NCBI GenBank assembly: GCA_964036155.1
Contig: OZ038422.1
Coordinates: 72,873,201-72,937,200, forward strand
Reading direction: 5' to 3'
Source: Diploscapter coronatus
Lineage: Eukaryota > Nematoda > Chromadorea > Rhabditida > Rhabditidae
DNA length: 64,000 nt
The notes below the pieces were generated by a model that saw only the letters and a list, made by a program, of their open reading frames with translations, had not been told where the DNA came from and searched no databases. This document shows positions 12,001-22,427 of this stretch, one piece after another. Position 1 is the first letter of the stretch; each line of letters begins with the position of its first letter. Made by a program: the position numbers and the translations under genes.

Positions 12001-15000
12001 GGGAAATGTAGTTGGGACAAATGGAGCTAGAAGCTAAAATTAAATAAAAATATGCCAGAAAAATAAACATAAATTGAAATATAAAAAGTTCAGTTTAATG
12101 ATGAATTGGAGCGATACCGAAAGATATTCTGTCGGAATTTGACGAACTCCAATTGTCCACTAGATAGTTTTATCGAGTTTATTTCTACGGTAGGTTTTTC
12201 TCGATAATCTAAAAACAAATGATACAATCATTGCATTAAAAATAATAAAAGCAGAATCGTTTCTTTACTTAACACTATCTTATTGGTCTTTCAATATATT
12301 TTGAAATTAAAAATTAGAATATATTCTCTCCCTATAATATTTCAGATCAGAAACTTTGCAAATAGCATTTTAGCTAGAGAATGCTTTTTTGGAAATTTCG
12401 ATCATTTTTGAATGATCCAATTTTTGTATACAATAATAAACTACTTTTTATGAATTTTTTAAAGATTTCTAAATGAAAATAAATTTAAAAATCAGGGTAC
12501 AACAAACGGCTTGATCTACGACAAACCGCGATTCGACATGCTTGGGGCTCTGTTCTTCTCGGGAACTGTGATTTCAACTATAGGTAAGTTAGAAGACAAA
12601 CTTTGAACATTTCATAAATATTAAATTATTATCGGTCTGCTAACCGTTTCCAATCCTCTGAGAATTATCTCATCTTAAAATTTTCATAAACATTCTCTTA
12701 TTTTTCTTTTTTTATTTTATAAAATTGAAAAGCTTCTTGATTTTTTCCAATTTATATTTTATCTATTTCCTTTCGAAATCCAGAAAATGTCCCGATGTGT
12801 GCTACTTGTTCGTCCAACTTCCAGACTTTTCGATCTTTGACTCGAAGCTCGAAATTCCGAAACAAAGCCCCCGAAACCTTGCCTTTGTTCCCAAAATGGG
12901 CAATTTTCGGCACAAATCGCAATTTTTCGCTTCGTGTCTTTCATGCATCGGACGACTTTTGTCAGCAATTTTAAGAAATTCCACCCGAAAATGGACTTGA
13001 ATATTCAGAAACTAAGGATATTTTGTCTCATGCTCAAATTATGCCAGTTAAAAACTGTCTGGAATCGATCATTAGCACTTTGAAAAGGAGAATATTTTTG
13101 TGGTGCATTAGAATAGGGGGTTTAAAAACGGCGCGAATATTCAAATCTAAAGTTTCAGCTAAAATCCTTAGATACAAGTCACATAAATATGCGTGGAACA
13201 GCGGTGAATAAACTTTCGAAAATTTCCAATTCACACGAATTTTCAATGAGCACAAAAAGCGATTTTGCACAAATTTTTAGGAGGCCGAAGAAATTGCGAG
13301 AAAGTCAAAAAATCGGAATTTATTTGTGTGAAATTTAAAATATCGCAATGTTTCACACGAGCCTGAATAATATTAAAATTAAGTAATACATCTTAACGCT
13401 GTTAAATTATGAAACATAGCTTATTTGGAATTTCACTGTGACAAGTGACAGCATTTGGACTATGAGATTGAAATTTGAAAAATTCTAGAATATCACAATT
13501 TCGGAAATTTAATCAAATGATGCAAACTTTTGAAATAGATTTATTTTCAAAGGTATTTTATTTAGGATTCGGCACCTCGACGCCTCACACCGCGTTAGGT
13601 CGATTTTTAACGATAATCTATGGCGTCGTGGGGTGCACTTGCTGCGTGCTATTCTTTAACTTGTTCCTAGAACGACTAGTTACAGCGTTATCGTACTTAT
13701 TGAGGTAATTTGATTATGATTTAATTTAATTAAAAACTAATTATACTTAGGATATTGGATTATCAAATTAAACTGAAATTATAATTTAGCTACTTTATAA
13801 TAATGATTGTTATTAAATTTCAGGTACATGCATGAAAAGAAACTTCAAAGGCGCGTGAAAAAATCCCAAAATCCGACCCAACCTATAACTCTGCTGATTA
13901 ACAATGAAGATTACCCAGAGTCGGCTAGGTAAAATAGGTTTTGTTTACCTAAATATTTGACCGAAATATCAAAAATCGACGTAGATTTTCGTACTAAAAT
14001 ATTCTCACAGGTTGTGCGTATTTGATTGGAATCTGTTGACGTTCGTGGGAGAATTTTTGTTAATCAGTAAAAAGTGCAAAGAAGTTATTAGAATATCTTA
14101 AGAAAACAACAGAATAATTTTTAAACAATAGCATTTTTATGACGAATGATAGAATCTAACTTGCGCAATACACTCTAAAAACTGCCAATTAAATGTATTT
14201 TCATCTGTCCTAAAGTCCTACATTTGAGCGCAAAAAAACACTCCACACCAAAACTATTCTAAAATTTATGAATAATAAATGACTCGGAATTTAGAAATAA
14301 TTCATTCTGAAATAGACATTTTTAGTTCCTGTGAAGAAGTCATGGATAATTGGAGACCATCAGTATATAAAGTCTTCATTTGTCTTTTTAGGTACGGAAA
14401 TTTAATATACTAAAACATTGCTTATATTAACTTTAGCATCTGCGGTATATTGATAAGCTTTTCCGGATTCGTATATTCGAAAGTCGAAGGATGGCCTTTC
14501 ATCGATGCCTTATACTTCTGCTTTATTAGGTTCTTTGTCCAAATGAATTTTAAAATAGAACGAATATTTTTAGCTTCGCAACCATTGGATTTGGCGATTA
14601 TGTTTCGAATCAGAAAGAAATCACAACTGTCAATGAGGATTTTTATCGGTATTTTTGTATTTATTTGGAAGATAAAACTTCAGACTTGTTTAAAAATTTG
14701 GTATGAGTTGATCTAAAAATTTCTGAAACATTTTCAATCTCAAATTTCAACACAACCTGGAAATGTAGATACATTCGTTACATACAATAGTATAAAGAAT
14801 AATCATTTCCTATATGTGGCATACTCCCATTAAAATTTATTTCCTCAAATTAGTAAATTTCAGATTGCTAAACTTCCTATTACTCACCTTGGGAGCCTGC
14901 TGTTTCTATTGCCTATTCAATGTGTCTTCGATTGTCGTTAGACAATTATTGAATTGGATTATCAAGAAGATGGACATAAAAGTTGAAGGTCAATTTTGCT

Positions 15001-15438
15001 GCTTCAGGAAAAAGAAGCGATACATGGGCTTGGGACTTAGACCGCCAAGAGGTATTATTATTTTAAAATACATTTTCGTTGATCACATTTTTATCATGAT
15101 TATAAAAATGAATTTGCTGAACTAGAAATTGCAAGTCATTGCATAACCCTACTAGATTTTAAAACATTCAGGCTATGACATGACGTCAGAACGATCATCT
15201 ATAGATTACCAAGATGGTCTTCTTTCTCTGAAAGAGTTTCTAATGAACAACCAAAACTCAGTAATTTTACTGCAGAAACATCTAATTAAGGTAATTTTCA
15301 TTAACTCAATTAACGATAATCACGTGTTAAATTAAGAGCGCTTTGAAGAACGTAAAAGACAATGAGAACCATACGATTTCGGCGACGAGAGTCGGGCCGA
15401 TGGGAATCCTCGATGAAGCCTTTGGAGATGATGATTAG
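9061..15438 (+). CDS. Two-pore-domain K+ channel (TWK family, THIK/KCNK12-13-like)
   Basis: Background K+ channel of the plasma membrane (family role). Exons: 9061-9165, 10378-10521, 12496-12583, 13566-13704, 13824-13928, 14326-14391, 14437-14529, 14574-14648, 14864-15051, 15172-15290, 15337-15438; phases agree throughout and give 407 residues. TM1 is at about residues 49-68 (ALISLLLIVYLMFGAVLFNA). Pore 1 reads TVISTIGFGTSTP and is split by a phase-1 intron inside GFG. TM2 runs into LFFNLFLERL, a stretch resembling THIK channels. Pore 2 reads SFATIGFGDYV, and TM4 is in the 14864 exon. The tail ends GILDEAFGDDD. The TM1-P1 loop is short for a K2P cap, so an exon may be missed in the 1974-bp intron 10522-12495. 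The C. elegans THIK-like channel is TWK-14 (from memory); orthology was not tested. Confidence 0.9.
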
Positions 15439-16059
15439 CTTAATTGCTCAATTGAACTAATTGAATTATTTAATTGGACAGTTAACATTTCATAGTTAGC
15501 CACCGGGTTCTTAATTTTAAGTGATTTAATTATTTTAACATTAATTGCTTCAAGATAATCACTGTGAGATGATCATGCTACGGGTCTTATGTAACACGAT
15601 TCATCTAATTGTATTTTAACAATGATGATTTCAATAATAAACTGTTTTAAAACTTTCAAATTGTTCAAGAAAATTCTAATAATTAATTTATTAATGTCAG
15701 TAATCCAAAAATGCGCTAATTATCTAAATTTAGCAACTTTTCATTATTTTCCATATATCAAGCCATCCTTTCTATCACTTACGATTTTCTCAATATCTCA
15801 AGCGACTGTCACCCCTATTCCTCATCATATCCTGTTGCCCAGGTGGCCTTCAGAAAGCTGGATCCTTTCGTTCTCCATCTTGGCATGTCTGAATTTTTTC
15901 TCATCACAGCAAAGATATCGCCTTTGAAGGCTTTCCTACCTCATTAAAATATCACTTGAAAATGAGATAATCAAAGATATCATAAAATTATCTCTCGATA
16001 TTTCATGGTATTCCTTTCAAAAATTGAAAGTGACAAGCTATCACTAGCCATAGCATAGC

Positions 16060-16161
16060 TATATAAATCGCAAAGTGTCACTTATCTGCACTAAAAAGGC
16101 TGCCGCCTGCGTTTTATGACGTAATTTTCTGATTTATAGTCGCTAAATTAGCATTTTTCAG
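16060..16161 (+). promoter_or_regulatory. Putative promoter and leader acceptor of the small secreted-protein gene
   Basis: TATATAAA at 16060-16067, a GATA-type CTTATCT at 16081-16087 and further AGATAA/TTATCT sites near 15965-15995 precede the gene. An ATTTTTCAG acceptor ending at 16161, 17 bp before the ATG, could be a trans-splice site or close an unseen leader intron. This rests on motifs only. Confidence 0.35.
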
Positions 16162-16178
16162 GTGGAAAAGTTGGGGAA

Positions 16179-17151
16179 ATGAATCTGAAGTTATTGGTGG
16201 TTTTGGGACTGACAATTGCTGTGGCACTTGCCTGCAAACAGTCGAGAAGCCCTCACAGAACCTGTACCAAATGGGGTAGGTTGGGATTTGTTTAATTTTT
16301 ATGGAAAATGAAGAAGGCTTTCTGACCAGAAAACTCGATTTTTGCCCTCTTGGAAAGGACACAGCGTCGCAATATAGCGAGATAATGTGGGAAAACCCGA
16401 GAGAATATCTCTACAATCTCTATCTTTCCTATCCTTTACTTACTACTTCACCTTTTTGCGACGTTGCGTCCTTTCCAAATCGCTATTTGTTTTATCTTTG
16501 AATACTTTATTCTGAAGCATCAATAAATAGTAAAACAAAATAAAATAATATATTTTATTTTCAGCAATAGTCAAGAAGGGCGACTCAGACAAATCGGGAG
16601 AGGGACCAAAACCAATTACGGATCGGAGGGTAAATTTTAAAAAATGTGTTTTCACAATTTTTAATTTTCTAGGGTCGAAAATGCGTAGAATGGGAAATTC
16701 TGCAAAGCAATGGCCAGTGGAAAACCGTCAAGGCATCCAAAAAGACGGTTATCGTCAATTTTGACGTCGGTAAGAAAATTTAAAGTTTAAAAATTTTTTT
16801 AATTTTCCAGTTAAATTTTGATTCAATGTTAGAACTCTATTGTATTGTTATCTTGTAAACTATATGATTTAGGAGTAAAATCATGAAAATACTATAGGAA
16901 AAGATATCGGCTACTACACCCTTCTTTGCCCCATTTTTCGTTTATGCTTTGTGTTATGATGCCATGTACTTTTAAAGTTTTCTATTAATTCATTCAAACA
17001 ATCTAAAGACATTTTAAAAATTTCTAATTCAGACGTGAACAAGGACGGCTCGAAGGACTTCTATGACTACTATCATTACTATTCCGATCCGGAAGACATC
17101 AAAACCGGCTTCAAATCCGGAAGTCACGAAAGTGGAAGTAAAGAAAAATAG
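16179..17151 (+). CDS. Small secreted protein, function unknown
   Basis: Exons 16179-16275, 16565-16629, 16673-16769 and 17033-17151 give a phase-consistent protein of 125 residues. The N-terminus MNLKLLVVLGLTIAVALA is a strong signal peptide followed by CKQSRSPHRTC; a third cysteine is in GRKCVEWEIL. The middle is Lys-rich (KKGDSDKSGEG, KASKKTVIVNFDV) and the tail is Asp/Tyr-rich then Ser/Gly/Glu-rich (FYDYYHYYSDPED, GSHESGSKEK). I recognise no domain. The start is the first ATG after an ATTTTTCAG acceptor, and an AATAAA at 17197-17202 follows the stop. Upstream GATA sites would fit intestinal expression as in C. elegans, which is inference only. Confidence 0.75.
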
Positions 17152-17418
17152 CTTCATTTGCAGGCAATTTAGGACAATTTGTAATTTATTACTCTTAATA
17201 AAATATTTATTGGTAATGTTGAATAAAAATTATTAGGCTAAAAAACTTGAAATGCTATCAGAACTACTAAAATTATGCACTGAAATACTAACATCATAAA
17301 GAATATTTGGAAAGATTTAAGTTAATTAGTTATGTTTGTAAAGGATACAGACAACTGAGGCACCAATTATCAGTTACTCTGCGTGAACGTTTTCTCAAAG
17401 ATTAACGAGATAAAAAAT

Positions 17419-18330
17419 TCACTCCATATTGTATTCATCGTGATAGATGACGTACCCATCGTTCTGCTTCTTCCAGATTTGTTGTTCGTGTCCCTTGAGA
17501 TCGCCGGCCTTAAGTTAATCAATTATTTGGTACATGTGATAAATAATTAGATATCGAAATCATAAAAAAAAAGTTAATTCATTCGATTCTGCCCCCGAAT
17601 TGAAATCACATAGATCATTTGATGAGGTACCTTCTCGGTATGAAAGACGAAGTCAGCCTCGTAGATCGGAAACTCGGCCGTGCCTCTGAACGACTCGTTG
17701 CTTACGCTCATCGTCGTCTTGCCGAATTCCGTGGTCATGGCGCGAAGTGAATCTTCGATGTCTGAAGGACATGAAATTAAATCAATTTTTACTTATCAAT
17801 CATTTTTTTTTTCGAAATTCTCACGCTTATCACGTTGACAAACATATTATTGAATTGAAAATTAGTAAAACTTAAGAAGTTTCCACTTCGATGATTATTA
17901 TCTAATCGTTTGAAGTCATGCAGAGTTAGTTTTGAGTCGCGCAAGTGATCATTTTGAGCGCGCGGAACAAATTGTTGTTCATAATAGTCGTGAATTTGTT
18001 AATTTTTTAAACCTACGAAATTTGTTCACCTTTTCGGCCCCACAGAACACTTTTGTCAGTTTCCACAAGCACAGCGTTTTTATCGTAAAATGCGCCCATT
18101 TGATCGAACAATGCCTTGCTCAGAGTGTCGACGTAGTGGCGGACATAGGACTCGAGAAGGGGGCGGGTGTCTTAAAACAAATCAAAACTTTAACTTTTTG
18201 TTTTTTTTAAAATATTTTTTACTCTTCTCAACCACTATTACAAATTTATTGAACTTGTTTTACATTGGCTATAACCTTGATCTAGCTGGGTCTGAGGGAC
18301 TGTTGATGGCTGCGGGGGAATGGTCGACAT
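17419..18330 (-). CDS. DUF4440/SnoaL-like (NTF2-fold) protein, paralogue 1
   Basis: Exons 18276-18330, 18030-18170, 17631-17761 and 17419-17508 give 138 residues. The protein starts MSTIPPQPSTVPQTQLDQ, then TRPLLESYVRHYVDTLSK, FDQMGAFYDKNAVLVETDKS, ESFRGTAEFPIYEADFVF and a C-terminal QQIWKKQNDGYVIYHDEYN. This pattern (N-terminal helix, AFY..NAVLVE, terminal IWKK..G.YVIYHDE) is that of nematode DUF4440 proteins with an NTF2-like cone fold. Such proteins usually bind a ligand or dimerise; no reaction is known to me. The start lies behind an acceptor-like ATTATTACAG, which suits trans-splicing; an upstream in-frame MAKKKGD frame is not used. The exon structure is identical to the paralogue 2 kb downstream, so the pair is a tandem duplication. 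Confidence 0.83.
17509..17630 (-). repeat. Conserved intron of DUF4440 paralogue 1
   Basis: The 122-bp last intron aligns almost end to end with the last intron of paralogue 2 at 20153-20272, with roughly 12-15 differences by eye. It contains the inverted arms AATTATTT and AAATAATT around a 12-nt loop, identical in both copies. Other introns of the two genes do not align. Confidence 0.7.
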
Positions 18331-19079
18331 TAGGATGTCCTGCTGTAATAATATAATAAATTGATGAAAATTCTCCTTTGCAGTATCACCCTTTTTCTTT
18401 GCCATCAGATATCTAAGGAGGGCGAACGTCAGAAACCCCTTACGACCTACCCCTATATATTTTCTTAGAAATTTTATATCTCTAATCAACCAATGACATA
18501 AGCGCTCGTTCGCGATCTACTCCCCATAGATTTTTCGCTTGGCAAAAGTGCTTCCTAGGTCTATTTCCCATTGTCAGGATTAGAAAATAAAAATAAGAAA
18601 AGTATAAAATAAAATAATAATAATGATATGTTTCTGATTAGATTGGGTAAGCGTGTTCGTACTTAGTAGGTGGTCTTACTCTCATATAATTTATTTATTT
18701 CTAATCACTGACAATGATACTACTAGGATAAATAGTGGGGAGAAGAAGATAGGATAAGAATTGAGAAATTCTGGGGAATTGGAGAACTCTAATGAGCTAG
18801 GCTAGACTAGAAGCTCAAGCTAGGTTGATTGATCAGCTAGACGGCTAGAGATATGAAATGTGATCCATGGGAGGAGACAGCCAAGGGTCAATTGATTTAC
18901 GAGATGAGTTTGGGGGAATAATTACGAAATATTCTTCGCGTAGAGGAATAGGAAAATATCGTCGCTAGGATTGCGACACCCATACTATTTTTTAAAGATA
19001 ATGGATGACCACTACAAGAGAGTGTTGTGATGAGAACGTGATGACTACAATGCGTCAAAAATTAAAAGGAATTCTGATT

Positions 19080-19157
19080 GAGACTAACCAGTGGCAGCTG
19101 ATGGCCGTGATACTATGCGGTGACCCCCATGACTAGCGTCAAAAGAAGAAAAGCCAT
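19080..19157 (-). other. Possible orphan first exon with signal-peptide-like start
   Basis: Behind an acceptor-like TATTTTTTAG, an ATG at 19157 opens MAFLLLTLVMGVTA and is then stopped by TAG. A later GTTAGT could be a donor. No downstream exon is convincing, so this may be a broken or chance secreted-protein exon. Confidence 0.2.
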
Positions 19158-20062
19158 TCTAAAAAATATTCAAAATTAGCGAAATTTGAATTGAAAATGA
19201 GTTTTTAGAAAGTTTGCTCAGTTTTAAAACGAAATTGTGTGTCAGTAAGAAGATGCAACAAGACTATATCAAGGGAAGCTTCTAAATGTCTTACCTGACG
19301 AAAAACGGCTTAATCAAATACTACCTTTCGTAGTCGATGCAGGCCTTTTGTATTCTTCGCACATTTCCCATCAAAATACACCTTATTGAGAGCGTTCGCA
19401 ATGAATTGTCAGCAGATTTTTATTCCTTAGATGCCACTTTCTAAACGTAGTTTAGCAAATTATTCATCTCGTCTTGATTATTTTATTATTATCAACGATC
19501 AAAAAGCGTTATTTCATTATAGTGCGAAGTGCAACGCTGAAAACGTTCTTTCATCCTTTCGACGAAATGTGTGTCCAATAAAATGAGTTAGAGCGTTTCC
19601 TCTGCATTCACTAGCCTACACAGTAGTTTTCGACGAAAATAATAGCGACCGGAAAGAGTAGAAAAATAGTTGAGAGAGAATGAATATGAGCAGGTAAAAT
19701 CGAGCTCATTCATGGGAACAAATTGAAGACAAACGAAGAAATTTCTGATTTTTGAGCATTGATGATTGATTTTAGTTCTTCGATAAATGATTTTGAATCG
19801 ATTTATTTTCAACTATTTATTGACTAAATCGAATAATTATTTCAGATAGAAAAAAAAAATGAAAAGAAGATCAATTCCGCATACAAAACTATTATCGGAT
19901 TTGTTGAAACGTATGTACTGAAATACTAACAACACATGGATAATACTCGGAAATCAAGTAAATTACAATGTTTCTAAAGTATAAACGCAAATAAACTATC
20001 AATTAACAATAATTATTCTACTCAAAACGTTCTTTCGACAAAGAAGTAAGAGATACAAAAAT

Positions 20063-21709
20063 TCAAGCCATGCTGTACTCGTCGTGGTAGATGACGTATC
20101 TGCCATTCTGCTTCTTCCAGATTTGTTGGTAATGGCCTTTCATATCGCCGGACTTAATTTCTCAATTATTTGGTATATGTGATAAATAATTAGACATCGA
20201 AATCATAAAAATAGGTGAATTCACTCGGTTCAGCCCCCGAATTGAAATCACATAGGTCGTTTGATGAGGTACCTTTTCCGTATGATAGATGAAATCGGCC
20301 TCGTAAACAGGGAACTCAGCTGTGCCTCTGAAGGACTCATTTCTCACGTCCATTGTAGTTTTGCCGCATTCAGTGCTCATGTGACGGAGGGAATCTTCGA
20401 TGTCTGGAATTTAAGTTTTACGAAGATGGTCAAATTATAACCTTATTCTCAAATCACGGTCCGATCAACTTGATGAACGTGGAACATATGTAGAGGGCGT
20501 AAGTGGAGTCAAATGCTTGAAGCGAATTTTATAAAGCGGTTTTAAGGAAAAGTTTGTCTAGCAAAATTGTGACCGACAAGTAGGTGAACAATCTTTTGTT
20601 GACACCTGCTCAGAATCCCAATAATCTACCAAAAACGAGAATATAAAGCTTTAAAATGAGAAATAAACGGCATTCTGAATCAACCTTATCAAATTCGCCA
20701 ACAGTTTATGATGAATTAAGGCTTTGCGGTCATTTTTAGACCGGGTTTATGCATAAGGAAGTCCTGTCGCACCGATTGTGTCTTTCCCATTGTAAAATGG
20801 AAATTTGGATACATTATTTTGACATTGAAACAAGAAATGAACCCATTTTCACTCATTACTGCCGTTTTTCTTTGGATCTTTGCAGCTCCCTTCTTCAAAT
20901 GAACGAGAGATGACGATTTTAGACAATTTTCAATCGTTCGAATGCATTCAAACCCAAAACGAAAATTCAATTGACGAAAAAATGTTCAAAAATTTTAACT
21001 CGGAAGATGTCTTGACGTCACAACTTTCGATGGGATTATCCATTTCGAAAACGGGAAAGAACATTGGAATCAGTCAAATCGAGCTATCTATCATATGAGC
21101 TAAATTTTATCTACTAGACTTCCCATTTCAAAATCCACTCGCACCCTCTACACATATGGTTAGAATTTGTTTAAGCCTATGAAACGTGTATCATGATATC
21201 AGGCTTTCTCGAATCATTATGGAGCTAATCTTAAGTTGTGGTTCTCATTTCGAAGCACGACGGAACAAAGTGTGTAGTAATAATCGTGAGTTTGAAAGAA
21301 AATCTTTCCACACCTTTCTGTCTCCATAACGCACTTTTGTCAGTTTCCACGAGTACAGCATTTTGATGATAGAACGCTCCCATCTGCTCGAACGAGGCTT
21401 TGTTCAGAGTGTCGATGTAGTCACGAATGTAGGGCTCGAGAAGAGGACGGGTGTCTGAAATTAAAGCATAAATACACTAGAAAATCTAGCTACTTATATG
21501 TTCGATAGGTACGAACCACTAAATTAGTTTGTTTATAATTAACTGTGCAAATTTAAGAAACGCTCACATCTGGAGAAATAACATTATCGTACTTAAATTA
21601 AAAATATGAATGTTTTTTTGTTTCTTAATGGCTTGAATTGGTCTACTAAAATTTGAAAATTGCACAATGATCAGCCATTTTACCGAGACTTACTTGCATC
21701 AGCAGACAT
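20063..21709 (-). CDS. DUF4440/SnoaL-like (NTF2-fold) protein, paralogue 2
   Basis: Exons 21694-21709, 21314-21454, 20273-20403 and 20063-20152 give 125 residues with the same intron positions and phases as paralogue 1. The first exon encodes only MSADA plus one base, in place of the 18-residue Pro/Gln-rich start of paralogue 1. The body reads TRPLLEPYIRDYIDTLNK, FEQMGAFYHQNAVLVETDKS, ESFRGTAEFPVYEADFIY and QQIWKKQNGRYVIYHDEYS. The 910-bp intron 20404-21313 holds long open frames on both strands that I regard as chance. Same family and role as its neighbour; substrate or partner unknown. Confidence 0.83.
20153..20272 (-). repeat. Conserved intron of DUF4440 paralogue 2
   Basis: Partner of the conserved intron at 17509-17630, with the same inverted arms. 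Here the frame stays open from the exon through most of the intron (VPHQTTYVISIRG onward); the partner stops after a shorter read-through. Confidence 0.7.
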
Positions 21710-22427
21710 GATTTTATCGCTTTTGAATGAACGGTAAATCTGGATATTCTGAAATAACTTCTTCAAAGTGGGCTGAAATTTGGAAATAGGCAATGGCTGA
21801 AAGAATTGAGGGAAATTTTGGTTCCGGAAAGTTTTTCTTCGTTTCAAATCTCCAATTTTCTGTGTTATGATTTAGTCTCTCAACTTTTTTATTTTCTCTC
21901 ACCTCGCAGCTTCAAAGCCAATTCACTACTTGAGTTAAGCCTGGCTATTTACCTAAACTACAAGATAATTGAGGTTTCCGACGAAGAAAGGTCGCAACAA
22001 TGTTGGACACACTTGGAAAAAAGAGGCAGGAACATTGGAAATAACAGGATTTTCAGAGAGTTCCCAGGATAAAACCCGAGAAAACGGTTTTGGAGCTTTC
22101 AACTCAACTAGGAAATGTTTCGCAGTACAAATCTATTGTCCCCATTGTCAACTCGTGTTTGGCTAAAGCAAAGATCGGAAAAAATTCGATGAAAAAAGTG
22201 AGTTTTGACAAGGTCCGCAATGAGTAAGGCACTCAAAACCACGACAATTACGAAAACGTTGCCATTTCGAAAGCACAATTATTATTCATGACGCAAAAAC
22301 ATTGGAAATACGAAAAAAAAAAAACAAAAACGTTTATTTTGCTACAAAATATGCCCGTTTCATGAAAAATCAACAGAAAGATAAGTACAAAAATATAAAA
22401 ATCGACCTGATTTTAAAGAAAGTGCAT
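21710..22427. other. Intergenic, upstream of DUF4440 paralogue 2
   Basis: About 700 bp between the paralogue's start and the 3' end of the MFS gene. Open frames at 21806-22166 and 22302-22496 look random. No RNA gene or repeat seen. Confidence 0.4.

Noticed and set aside
12725..13270. Open frames on both strands inside the K2P gene
   Set aside because: They lie in the intron that splits the GFG codon of pore 1; no coding pattern.
20162..20380. Read-through of the DUF4440 exon into its intron as an alternative C-terminus
   Set aside because: The paralogue's read-through stops earlier and the differences are mostly amino-acid changing, so coding selection is not supported.
20716..21098. Open frames on both strands between DUF4440 exons
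   Set aside because: They lie inside the 910-bp intron of paralogue 2, with no family resemblance.
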